Positions 1 through 10,850 of a DNA stretch of 64,000 bases are shown here, one piece after another. The notes beneath the pieces were generated by a model. That model saw only the letters and a program-made list of their open reading frames with translations, made no database searches and had not been told where the DNA came from. Made by a program: the position numbers and the translations under genes. The first letter of the stretch is position 1. Every line of letters starts with the position of its first letter. This DNA comes from Synanceia verrucosa (Eukaryota > Chordata > Actinopteri > Perciformes > Synanceiidae): contig CM056556.1 in assembly GCA_029721515.1 (NCBI GenBank), positions 9,578,098 to 9,642,097 on the forward strand. Direction: 5' to 3'.

Positions 1-847
1 GCGAGAAATATTTCTCTTTGGGAAAGCCATCTGCTGAAACAGACCTGCACCATTCATCCTCAGTATAATTACCATGCAGGAGAGAACGGAGTGAAAAAAT
101 TGACATCCAGGAAAAAAAGAGAAACGGTAGAGAGGAATAAATGACGCTCAACTGCCAGGGAGTTCACGTCTGGCACCACTTTTCATTGTAAAACCGACAG
201 CAGCAGTTGATCAAAACGGGGACAGAGTGAGAGGAAGAGGGGCTGCATCAGAGAAAGACCATGAATAAATGAGAGAGGAAATCTCCTGAATACCACAAAA
301 CTTCTCTCTTCTTGGCATAATAATCACATTAATTCTGATTTAATATTACCAGCTGGTTGAATCGCCAGTTTAGTACTATTTCAATAATACCGCTATGAAA
401 TTTCCATGAGAACAATGCAGTTCTCCTTTTTTTTCAAGCTGAACTGGATGTAATGGAATATTAATACCACATTCGGAAGAGTTATCTGCATAACTAAACA
501 CACATTAAATGGGAACTTTCTTCACAGCCTTGCAAGTGTTTTAACACAATTTAAAATATGTACAAAATGGATTGCAATTATCACACAAAAATCATTAAAA
601 AAAAAATAACGATATACGATATACGAGTGTACAGGTGAAAAGACTTGTTTCAACTCAGTGTACTTGCTGGACATCTCGACTCTCAGTTACAACAACTTCT
701 ATAGCTTTTCTAGTCCCTTCATTGGCACACCATGTGTGCTTTAGAGGGTCACGACGCAACGTTTCTAATTCAATAAAATAGATAAAATGGCGAAGAGCTG
801 AAATATTTCGAGATTTCAGACAGAATACACAAATGCAGGCAACTCAC
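1..847. other. First intron of the sema3a-like gene (partial)
   Basis: This AT-rich non-coding DNA follows the exon donor. A short repeated gatatacgatatacga motif lies near 611-626. No second exon, RNA gene or recognised repeat was seen. Confidence 0.6.
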
Positions 848-965
848 CTTTATAGGAGAGTTTTAGCCGGGGGACGTTGTTCTTGTTCTGTTGGGCTCCG
901 CTGCCCTCCGTCCTGAGCAGAACCACCCCACACAGCAGCATAATGCTGCCCCAGAGAGAGCCCAT
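848..965 (-). CDS. sema3a: Semaphorin-3A-like first coding exon (signal peptide); gene continues past left edge
   Basis: This exon encodes the first 39 residues of a class-3 semaphorin. MGSLWGSIMLLCGVVLL is a hydrophobic signal peptide and RTEGSGA the probable cleavage region. QQNKNNVPRLKLSYK is the mature N-terminus and matches SEMA3A (NGKNNVPRLKLSYK as I recall it) better than 3C, 3D, 3E, 3B or 3F. The ATG at 965-963 has a strong Kozak context (ACCATGG). The exon ends with one base of the next codon before the donor AAAG|gtgagt, the phase used in SEMA3 genes. The next exon (EMLESNN-like) is not in bases 1-847. Teleosts can carry sema3aa and sema3ab; which one this is cannot be told from 39 residues. 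Confidence 0.86.
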
Positions 966-1042
966 GGTCCTGGGGCAATAGAGGCCAGAGAGGTCCTTTA
1001 AATCAAACACACCTCCAGCCTCCAGTGCGGTCAGTCTCAGAT
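966..1042 (-). other. sema3a: Probable 5' UTR of the sema3a-like exon, with two candidate acceptors
   Basis: On the minus strand a polypyrimidine tract TTTCTTCTTCTACATCAG ends at 1043, an excellent acceptor giving a 77-base 5' UTR before the ATG. A second plausible acceptor, GCCTCTATTGCCCCAG, ends at 970, only four bases before the ATG. Either implies at least one non-coding exon further right, which I could not identify. Confidence 0.5.
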
Positions 1043-1550
1043 CTGATGTAGAAGAAGAAATGTTCCTGTTGCCCTGCGATTATGAATAACGCTGGTGGGT
1101 CAGTTCAGACTGTTTCTCAGCAGGTCTTGTCCCCTGCCAAATTTAAAAAAAAAACCAAAAAACAAAAACAAAAACAAAAAAACCTTTCCTGTTCCAGGGG
1201 TCAAAAAGCCAAAATTAGAGTCCAGCTCCAGGGGTGACAGAACCTGCAAAGCAGAGTTGGGGGTTACAGGTCAATGTCACTGCAAGTGAGCCTCCTACAC
1301 CAGCAAGTCTAAGGTAAACTCAACCAAACTAAGCACGAAGAAGAGTCCTCACCATACCAAATGCCAGTCAGAGTGAGAGGGTCTGGCTATGACTGCCATA
1401 GCTTTCTGTCCTGGTGCCTAACCAGCATGCAGCTCTGTCTAAACTGCCATCCACACTGCCGCTGAGTCTCTTCCTTTCAGCTAAAGAGAGAAAAACAGGT
1501 CCAGTTTGTTTCAGCTGTTAATCTAGTCTGCTTGGTAAGCACAATCTGCA

Positions 1551-1553
<3 letters not shown>

Positions 1554-1584
<31 letters not shown>
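1554..1584 (+). repeat. (CT)n microsatellite
   Basis: About 15 perfect TC units. It is complementary to the GA tract at 1730-1768. Confidence 0.95.
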
Positions 1585-1589
<5 letters not shown>

Positions 1590-1725
1590 TTTCACTCTGT
1601 TTTTCCATCTACCTCTCTCGCTACTTAACGCTGCTCTGGACTAGTTCAGCCCCACTCAGCTCTGATCTGCCCTGTCCCCACAGCATAAGGCACACAGTGC
1701 AACTGAGAACAGCTGAGGCAGACGG

Positions 1726-1729
<4 letters not shown>

Positions 1730-1768
<39 letters not shown>
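1730..1768 (+). repeat. (GA)n microsatellite
   Basis: About 19 perfect GA units, roughly 150 bases downstream of the CT tract. The pair could form a hairpin or triplex. Confidence 0.95.
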
Positions 1769-1770
<2 letters not shown>

Positions 1771-3923
1771 CAGTGTAGGTGGGAGAGAAAGCATCAGAGA
1801 AAAGAAAACAGAGAAAGCAAAAGTAGTAGGAGAGGAAAGGTTAGGGCATGGCAGGAGGTCAGAAAGAATATGAAAACAGGCAAAACTCAGTGGAACATTC
1901 TCATCCTTAGTAATAAACATATCTGATTTAGTTTTCCAATATAAATGACACTGTCAGTGTGAAGTGTACAGCACACCGGATCTGTTCCAAATAAATCCAT
2001 TATAACATTAACCACATGACTTTTTCTGTGTCCAAATTTACCCATTATTTATAAAGAACAGAAAAGCATCCCCCTTTGTCCCCCAGTTTTCCTTCCCTAA
2101 TGATTGTCCCTCATATTCTTCAATGTGTTTTGTTTTTATGCGGGTATTATGATTAGATGCTGAAAATCATTTCAGCTGAGGCCTGAATTTTTTTCTTTCA
2201 TGCACTGTTCCCATATCAGTTTCTTTGTTTTTGTTTTTTTTTGAAGGCTTGCATAATACTGAATGATATCTATTTCATAACGGTTTATTTCCCAGAAGAC
2301 CAGCTGCATTAGAAATTTAATTATACATAATTTATGATTTCTTGTGGAAACAATCATTGTGTAAGCAGTAAATTAAATGTCCATTCAATGGTCAAAAGTT
2401 CACTACTTGTATTTGCTGTTATTTACTGTAACAGGACAAAATTTCAGTGAGACCGAGAAGAGACTGTATGCTGTTTAACTGGCTCCTTTACAATGTTAAA
2501 CCTTACCTGAGTCAGTTGGATTAGTGGTGAGGTCACATCTCAGAGTTGCAGCTCATGGTTCATATGGAACTATCTGGATAACAGACACATCTTGTCAGGT
2601 TCATCTATCTGGTGACGATGCCACGTAAAGTTTCAATAATCACATGGGTGAACACTTAAGTTCCTAGAATTATCTTTTTTTCAAGCTTTATTAAATTTCA
2701 AGCTGAACAGCATGTCTAATAGATTAAAGCGTAACCAATCTCATTATGTGGAAAAACAGGAAAATACTGAGTAGAGAACATTGGGATGATGAGACGAGTC
2801 TCATCTCGGTGAGTCTACGTGTCCAACAGAAATAACACACATTACATAAATACAGTGCACCCAACATTTAAATAATGCATAAAGCAGATTGATTGGCTCC
2901 TCCATCATAGTCTGAAGGGGAGTTCCCTGTCTATTCTCTAAAACCATCCCAAATGAGATGTCAATCTCAGTCTAAACAGCAGACCCTCAGCGAGCTGATT
3001 CCTTCTTGTGGTGAATGATAATGACTTTAGTGGCAATGGTGTGGATACAGGCTGTATCCATCTGGATAAAGAGCCATCAGACAGTGGGAGGAGAGCTGAA
3101 CTAATCCTGTAGTGAGTAGATGGGCCTCACGGTTATGCTAATGTGATCTGGCGCTTGGAGGTTCCAGAGAGTGGAGGAACAAGTGTCACGCCACAGACTC
3201 TGCTTCCCAAACAGACTGGATTAGGGGCTGAAACAGACGGATCCTTTTCTTTACTGTGTGGGATTGGCAGTGTTGACGTACCAGTTCATTATTCCAAGGA
3301 TCGTGTAACACAATCTGCCATAACTAAGGCCAGACGGAGCGATTGTTGGAGGTGAATTAGGAGTGAATGGCCCACTTGAGGATGTTACTCCACACTTGTA
3401 CTGGCCGTACTCTTCGCATGTTGAAAACGGCAAAGTGTTTTCATGCATTTGATGTTCAAGTGGATAACTGTAGCGCCTTGTACTGCATGTCACATCAATA
3501 CGTTCCTAGCTGAAGCACTGTCCCTTATGATTCTGTTTGATTCTTATCAAAAATGCATATGCAGACTTGAAAACTGGCAGTTAAATCCTGGCGGCCCCCT
3601 CCTCAAAGAGAAAAAAAGACAGTGGTGAGAATGTCCCAGTTAAGTTCCCAGGTATTCAGAGCTCCCAACTCAAGTGTTCCCCTCTTCTCCTCTGAAACCC
3701 ACTGAACCCCTCTGAGCCTCTCAGTTCACATCTTATTCTAAGTCATCTACTCCATACTCTCTCCAAAACTCCTCTCTACTGCAGCCTTCATTAGGCTATG
3801 TGGGCTGCTTTGGTTTCTGCTGTGAACATTTCATTACAGTTTGATCTGATGAATACTTAGACACATTATATTTATTGCTAAAACAGAGACAGTATACACA
3901 TACATACATATATACATATACAT

Positions 3924-4190
3924 TAGGTGCTGTCAAACAATTATTTTTAAAAATTAGATTAATCACAGGTTTTTGTGAATTAATTTCAAATAATCACGAT
4001 TAAATATTAGGGCTGACCCAAAAAATTTGAAGCTTCAATCGATAGCATGGGATTTGAATCGACCGTCGAAACTTTGAATATAATTTGTTTGGAGCTCTGA
4101 AGCTTCGAATGTCAAAAAGGAGATCAAAGGTCAGCCCTATTAAATATCATTCATTTTTAATCTATATTAATTGCATTTCATTTCATTTTG
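3924..4190. mobile_element. hAT-like relic hosting a nested MITE
   Basis: The sequence TAGGTGCTGTCAAACAATTA followed by AGATTAATCACAG resembles a common fish hAT-type family that starts TAGTGCTGTCAAACGATTAA (general knowledge). It is interrupted at 4007/4140 by the MITE. The right boundary is unclear. Confidence 0.4.
4008..4139. mobile_element. hAT-type MITE, 132 bp, with perfect 8-bp TSD
   Basis: The ends are inverted repeats: TAGGGCTGACC at 4008-4018 and GGTCAGCCCTA at 4129-4139. The flanks are identical 8-bp TTAAATAT copies at 4000-4007 and 4140-4147. Eight-base duplications are the hallmark of hAT transposases. The element has no coding capacity. The interior is itself rich in GAAGCTTC-like inverted sequence. 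Confidence 0.88.
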
Positions 4191-7100
4191 CAAGAGCAAA
4201 CAGAGAGAACATGTCCACAAACCTCACCGCAACTTAAATGTAATGTAATAATGTAAACTCAAAATGTTTCTAAATGGGAAACATGTTTTCTGTGTGCGTG
4301 ACAAAAATATTTACTTTGATAAATCTTGCTTTGCCTCTCAGTCCATGTGTTTTTCTGTTTTGTTTTTTTTTTAAATAAATAAATAAAAGGAATACATTTG
4401 GTCCAATAAAACAGAGGGACACATCCCTGGCTGTGTGGGTTTTTACAGAGGCCAAAGGGAGTTGTGTGTTTCACGGGGGAATGCCCCTTCCTGAAGCACC
4501 AATTCAGCCTCATGGTCTAAACTCCTCTATTCAGTAACACAGATGGCAGCGAGTACTCTGACCATCTCAGACTTCATCAGCTCCTATGTGCTTCTTTAAC
4601 TCGTGGAGAGGCATGGGGTGTTTGGAATAGGAATGGACATGGATCTGTCAATACTCATTGAAAGCTGGAGCCCCACATCAGAGTTCACTCAGCGCTCCTT
4701 AAACAATACTCTCCCCACCACACCACACCTCCTGCCCCCACAAGTGCACCCACAACCCTCAGATCTCTCCATCCATCTCTCTGAGCATCACCACCCCCCA
4801 CTCCACACCGGTACATACATTAACCCCCATCTGCTACCATGTCTCTCCATCCCTCTGTCTACACCTATACCCCAAACTCTCTCCATCACTTCCTCCATTC
4901 CTCTGTCGGCGTTCCTCCTTTGCTCCATTTCATCCTCACTGACCTCCACCTACTCCCCACAAGCCTGTGAACATAATCCCCTAAATGAGAGGATTTGGCT
5001 CAGCAAAATTAACCACAAGCCCAAAGACAAGCAAATTAACCACATTTGCCGCCCACCTTCCCTTTACAATACCAGCCTGCATATTTCACCCCTGCATCCA
5101 CCCACCCAGCTGGACTTAAGATCAGCTTCACGGCATGCAGCACAGAGTGACTGGAACAGGCAGCATGCAAGAACACAAAAGAGTGCAACAACAGTATTTA
5201 CAAAGAGTAATAATGCAGGTTGAAGGATGTAAAACGTTTTCTCTTGGCACTAACTGATGGCTCGGCCATCAGCAAGAATGGTTTTAGAAAAAGATTCGTC
5301 AAGACATTAATATTTCATCTGCCTTCAGGCCCTCTGACTGGAATGAATTACCATAGGAGAATTTAAATACCACTATATGACATTTTATGCTAATTCCAGA
5401 TGAAATATTTGAAGCAGTGACGCAGTCTGCCCCACTGACACGGATATTGAGTTGCTGCTTAGGGCAGGACTGATGTATTGGCATTGTGGTTATTATCAGC
5501 ATTAAACACACACACACACACGCACACACACACACTGATGGAAGCCAGCTGTGTGAGTGGCAAGTCTTGGTATGAAGGGAACAGGGAAGGCCTTTCTTCA
5601 CCCTGGGAGCATCTGGGATCCTCACTAACTTACCCAGAGCATCTGGAAGACAATATACTAGAAAAACACATCATGTGACCACTACTGAATACTACTAGCA
5701 CTATACTGAATACTATCTAGAACACTAGCTGTGACAGACTAAAATCATATTTGAGATTATCTGTCATCAATGCCATCAAACAAAGTGTGGAAAAACTCTT
5801 TTCTACTCTGACTCTTCTATGCAAGCAGATTCACCAGGGTACGGCATAAATAGACGGAGCATGTTGTGCACTATTCATGACTGAATAAACCACACGCTGT
5901 TGGTGATTTACTCTTACTTAATGAAAAATGGATGAAAAATACAGCAAAAACCACAAAGTTATGAATAAATTACTGGGAACAGAGCATTGCCTTTGACAGC
6001 ACAGCAACCACACTCTCATTGTGTCAACCAGAGAGTCCACTATGGCCAAACTATAATGCATTTTGAGGGATTATCAACATATCTTCTGCGGGCCTGACAC
6101 TTTTTGAAGCATAGTCATACAGCGCACTTCCACAAAACAATTCACAACGAGAATCCCTTTCGGTGTGGACATCGCTCCTCCAGAGGACAATACCAGTTTG
6201 CCACAGACGGGCATCAACACAAAGATCAGAAGACTCAGCGTCTGTTTGGATGTGCTTCACTCTTTCACCAGCCACATGAATTTATCATCATCCATCAATA
6301 TTTCAACCGTCAGGCTACCTGCTTCTCACCTCCACAGGGAGCAACAAAAACACAGCCTCTCTCTGACTAACATGTAGCCTCGCAGCAATTACAGAAACAA
6401 GGACAGAGGCCTTTCTATGTCACACACTCCCTGATATAAAGTCACACAGAATGGAAAACAACCAGAAGGAATGTCTTCAGGCCATCAAGACATATGAGTA
6501 TAAAATAAGACACAATGTGGAAAAGAGTACAAACTAGTGAGAGTTTAGTGGGCTTTTCAAGGACAACGTCAGGATCAACCTCAACAAATCCACATTAAAC
6601 AGCTCTAACTGGGAAGACCTTGTTCAAAACAGAACCTCATGGAGAGAGAGTTTACATGAAGGAGCTACATTGAATGAAAATGATCTCCGACAGGCTGCCA
6701 AAGTCAAGCAGCAATAAAGAAAGGAGCGAGTCCCTATCAATATGTTCTCCCACTTTCCACTTGCAGCGCCTCACATCAATGTCCACACTGCAAGATAGAT
6801 AGTGGCTCCAGAATTCAGCTTCCTCAGCCGTTCGAAAACCCACAATGTGGACCCCCTATGAGGACCAGCATACTCGACTTTAAGTGAAAAAACAAACACG
6901 TTGTGGTTAATAGAGAGAAATGGGATTGAGAGAGGTACATTTGAAAGTGATTGTGTGACTTAACTGGATGCAAACCACTGCTTTAAGACACCAAACTCAA
7001 AACTACACAAACTAACCAATCGAGGCAGCGGTCGACAAGCAACTCCTGTGTTCCTGTGTGAGGAGAGCACTGATAACGGCTTTGGTCTGACACTAAGGTG

Positions 7101-10100
7101 AAGCAGTGACGCTATTCTATATGTAGCATACACTTCAACTGATATTGATTTTTTCGGAGGCTAAAACATCTTTTATTGCTGCCTTCATTCACAGTAGTAC
7201 ATAACTTAGTCCCGTCTGTAACTCCAAATCAGGAGCATGGCAGCTATCACTACCCTATTTAAACAAAACATGAACTATTCCTCTAAGGTCAAAAGTTGCA
7301 ACCTTGCCAAGATAAAGTAATGGTAATTTGAGAAAGGCAGAGGTGCTTAACACCTACCACTTCACCAACCGTGTTCCTTGTTTAAGTTGCACAACACCAC
7401 TTGGCAGACATTTAATTTCTTTGACAGTCTTTTCCATGCTGAGGCTTCTGGATCAGCTATCGTAGTGAATCCGCTCCTGTTCTAAACTCCATGTTTACCA
7501 GCTGAGCGCTTACGGTCAGGAGATGCAAACCAGACGTACAGTGCAGCTTAAGTCATGCACCATTTCTGCCTGAGCTATCCATTAATGCATCTACTCAAGA
7601 ATAATATTAGTGCTATTTCTTCTTTCGAAAGAAACCATCACACTTGCTTTGTAATCCTGCTGGACTTTTCCCAAATATCCTTTCATAAACTGCGTTTGGA
7701 AACTGTAAACTGTTCCTCTTACTGAAAGGCTTGTTGAAGATCATGTGCACTGATTGGGACAGTACACAACGTTATACCTTTCTGCGAAAAAATTCAGTCA
7801 TACGTTTTCTGAGAAACTTGATGTTATCACAACAGAGCAAGCCCTACATTTTACTGCAAACAGGATGTTTACAACAAATATATATTGTGTTAAAGAAGCA
7901 ATGCAACAACAGCGAGACCTGTACAACAGACCATGAAACACAGGGTGGACCTTTCTGCAAAATCTTTCAATAACGTATATTGTTTTGGCGATTTTACGCT
8001 ATCATTAAATCCAACATCTGTCACACGAATAGTATATTTAACAAGGTTTGTAAAACTCTTGCAGTTTTGCAGATTTACTGTATAAAAGTAATAAAAAGTT
8101 GTGAGTAAAGCACCTATGTTTGCAAAGCTCCAGTGTTAGAGTAAAGTCCAGGGATGGGTGGGGGGGAGAGAAGGAGCAGTTTGTTTCTGTTAACGTTGTG
8201 TGTCAGTGTTTGTGTGTGTGGTGGAGACAGACAAGCTGAAAGTCATCACTGATGCTGTTTATTGACTCAGCTCAGCGCAGTGACAGCGGTCTAGACATCA
8301 CACAGTTCACTTCCTTCACACTGTAACAAACTGAATCGTCACGACCATACACTTCACTTTCCCCTTTTCACACTTCTGGTGGTTACCACAGTAAGCTCTA
8401 AGCAGCTCAAGGTGTGAGTAGGAATAAAGCACTAAACCGGAGCCCAGCATGTAATGGTATACCTTCTGAAAGTAGACATAACAATAACCTCTTCTAGCCA
8501 AACATGTAACGGACATTTTTTTCCATTCACTGCAGGCAGCGCCAATAGCAAAAGTAGTTCACCAGACACACGGGAGCTACTGTTTCTCCAGTTTCAGAAA
8601 GTTCCAACCTGCCGATGCGTGTTTCTTAGGACAGAGGCATCTTTTCCTGACAACTCATACATTGTCTAGAAACATTCAATATTTATTAATGGTTTTCCTC
8701 CCTAAGGCAAAAAAACATGAGGCCATTAAAAAGGAGCTGCTTTCACTCTCCAGCTGTAATTTTACACAAATTAAGAGCCAATGCAACAGACAAACCGTGA
8801 CAACTGTCATGGTATGCTGGGGCTTTGTAGGGGGTCAAAGGTTAGACTTCATTATATACCAATACTTTGGAGACTTTGGATTACATCCCTGCTGAGTCTT
8901 TGATCAGAAAAACTGGGTCAGCTAAGACCCTGTGTTACTCCAGGTCAAAGCCTGACCTCTAAGCCTGTATCGAGAAATATCTCTCATCAGTGGAGTCAAG
9001 AAATAACTTCTTAAAGTTCTTAAATCATCCTGCTTGATCTGTCAGAATAGTTCACACAATTTCTACCAATCAGCAAGACATTGTTTGGTTAAGTTTAGGC
9101 TAGCCATTGTAAACCAAAACCATTGTGACTGTTGGACATGGAGGATCCTGGTTAAAGTTTTAAAGTTCTGTTTTTTGTGGGGTTTTAACACATACTGTAT
9201 TTGTCTTAATTGATGCCAGAAAATAACATGAGTGCATTGATTATTGTTCCTCCAAACACTTTACATGTCCTTGTAATGCTCCTGTGTGCATTTTAATAAA
9301 AGTGCCTTCCTTGCCCCAGTTGACCCCTGAATGTGCACATCAGCAGGGTCAGTTGAGCCCATAAACATTGTGTGTTCTGACATTCAACGATGGATTAACT
9401 GACCTTGTCAATAGCAGGGGAGTCTGGGGGCGGGAGGGGTTTGATCGATCTGGGGCGTCTCTTTTAATGGGGCTTTTGTTAGTAAGCTGAGGTCAAACAG
9501 AAAGGATCCATGAGCCTCCATCCTTCCACCCAGATTTATGCCTTCAATCAGAGCCTTGACTCTGACATAAACCCAATAATCCCCATTCAGCCTTGAACTG
9601 TTGTGTCCCGACTGGACACAATCTACCTTCCCTAAATCATCGAGGGCCACAAATGATGGAGGGAGGCGTACGGGAGGAAGAAAACACGACCAGCAATAAA
9701 ACAGAACAAAACAGACGAAGAAGAAGGAGCAGCAAAGTAGGGGTGGCAGCCCTAAAGCAAAGGTGTTAAAAAGGAAAGAGTTGCAAGCCCTTCAGTTATG
9801 TTGACAGGAAGGGACCAGAGAAAAGCTAATACAGGTGAACATCAATCAACACTGTGTTCACAAGAGCTTGATTAGTATTCTCATTATTTGATTATTAATC
9901 TAACAAAAAGCATTTTTTTCAAGTATCTTATTTAAAAACATAGAAAGTGATCTGTGGAATACATGAAATACCTACTATATCTGTGCTATAACGTGCATCT
10001 ACAAGATGAGATCAAAGAAAGGGTTTATGTTTTAGCCCACATTGCCCCGTATAAAAGCAACCAGAAAACAACCTCTGGCTGATGTCTTCCATCACTCCTC

Positions 10101-10600
10101 CCTCTCTTGTTCTGTTCACGCCTCTCTGTATGTGTCTTGTCTGTATCCGTCTATACTCATCCAGACAACTTCCAGTGTTCTGTATCTCCGGCTCTGAGGC
10201 CCCGGGGAGGTTGATAAAACAGCACCAATTCCACACTAATTAGTCAAGAGGAAATTGCACCTCATTTTAGCTTATTGCTGGACACGTAGCAGAAATGTGA
10301 CACAACATGCCTTTCCTGCCCAGTCAGTCCAGGTGTTGACTCTTAATTTACCATGGTACATTCCCATCTGCCTTCTTAAACAAAAACATACTGTATATAA
10401 TTTATGCCAGAATTAATCTTTCTAAGACTAGCTACTCCACCCTCCATTCCACCTCCGTCCTGTTATTTCCCCTTGTTTGTCTTTAAACGCTTTAACTTCT
10501 GCTGCAGTCTGCCAGGTGCAGCTATAAATTTAACAAGATCTTTAACATCTGACTCATAAATAATCTGTTGGAAAGTAGCATTTAAGATGATGGTTAATAG
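4191..10600. other. Intergenic DNA without recognisable gene
   Basis: It contains a CA tract at about 5507-5537 and otherwise unique-looking AT-rich DNA. The longest ORF here (4603-5223, plus strand) opens with GTG, is P/S/T/H-rich low complexity, and has no recognised domain or splice context, so it is not called. Confidence 0.5.
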
Positions 10601-10850
10601 TAAATGGACTTGCATTTATATAGCGGCTTTGTAGTCTGCCAATCACTCAAAATGTTCATCCATTTACACACACAAACACCCCGATGAAAGAGCCTGCGAT
10701 ACTCAGTGCCAACCTGCCCATCAGGATCTAATCTACGCTGCCTTCAGGAGCGATTTGGGGTTCAGTATGTTGCCCAAGGACGCTTCAAACTCGCAGCCTG
10801 GAGGAACCAGGGACTGAACTGCCAATCTTCCAATTAGTGGAAGATGCCTA
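10601..10850 (+). repeat. Fish dispersed repeat (TTTATATAGCGGC family)
   Basis: The phrases taaatggacttgcatttata, tagcggc, ggagcgatttggggttcagt, gttgcccaagga and attagtggaaga follow, with many changes, a repeat scattered through percomorph fish genomes (general knowledge). This copy is old. I do not assign a class. Confidence 0.6.

Larger units (their letters stand above)
1043..3920. other. Upstream/intronic DNA of sema3a-like gene; CT and GA tracts, no gene
   Basis: Non-coding. It includes an A/C-rich run at 1145-1185 and the CT and GA tracts listed separately. ORFs over those tracts (RE and SL repeats) are artefacts. The first exon and promoter of the sema3a-like gene may lie here or farther right, but no CpG-rich promoter is obvious. 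Confidence 0.5.

Noticed and set aside
1532..1920. Open frames on both strands over the CT/GA tracts
   Set aside because: They exist only because dinucleotide repeats lack stops; the peptides are SL and RE repeats.
4603..5223. 206-codon open frame on the plus strand
   Set aside because: It opens with GTG, is low-complexity P/S/T/H-rich, matches no family I know and has no splice or promoter context. It is most likely chance.
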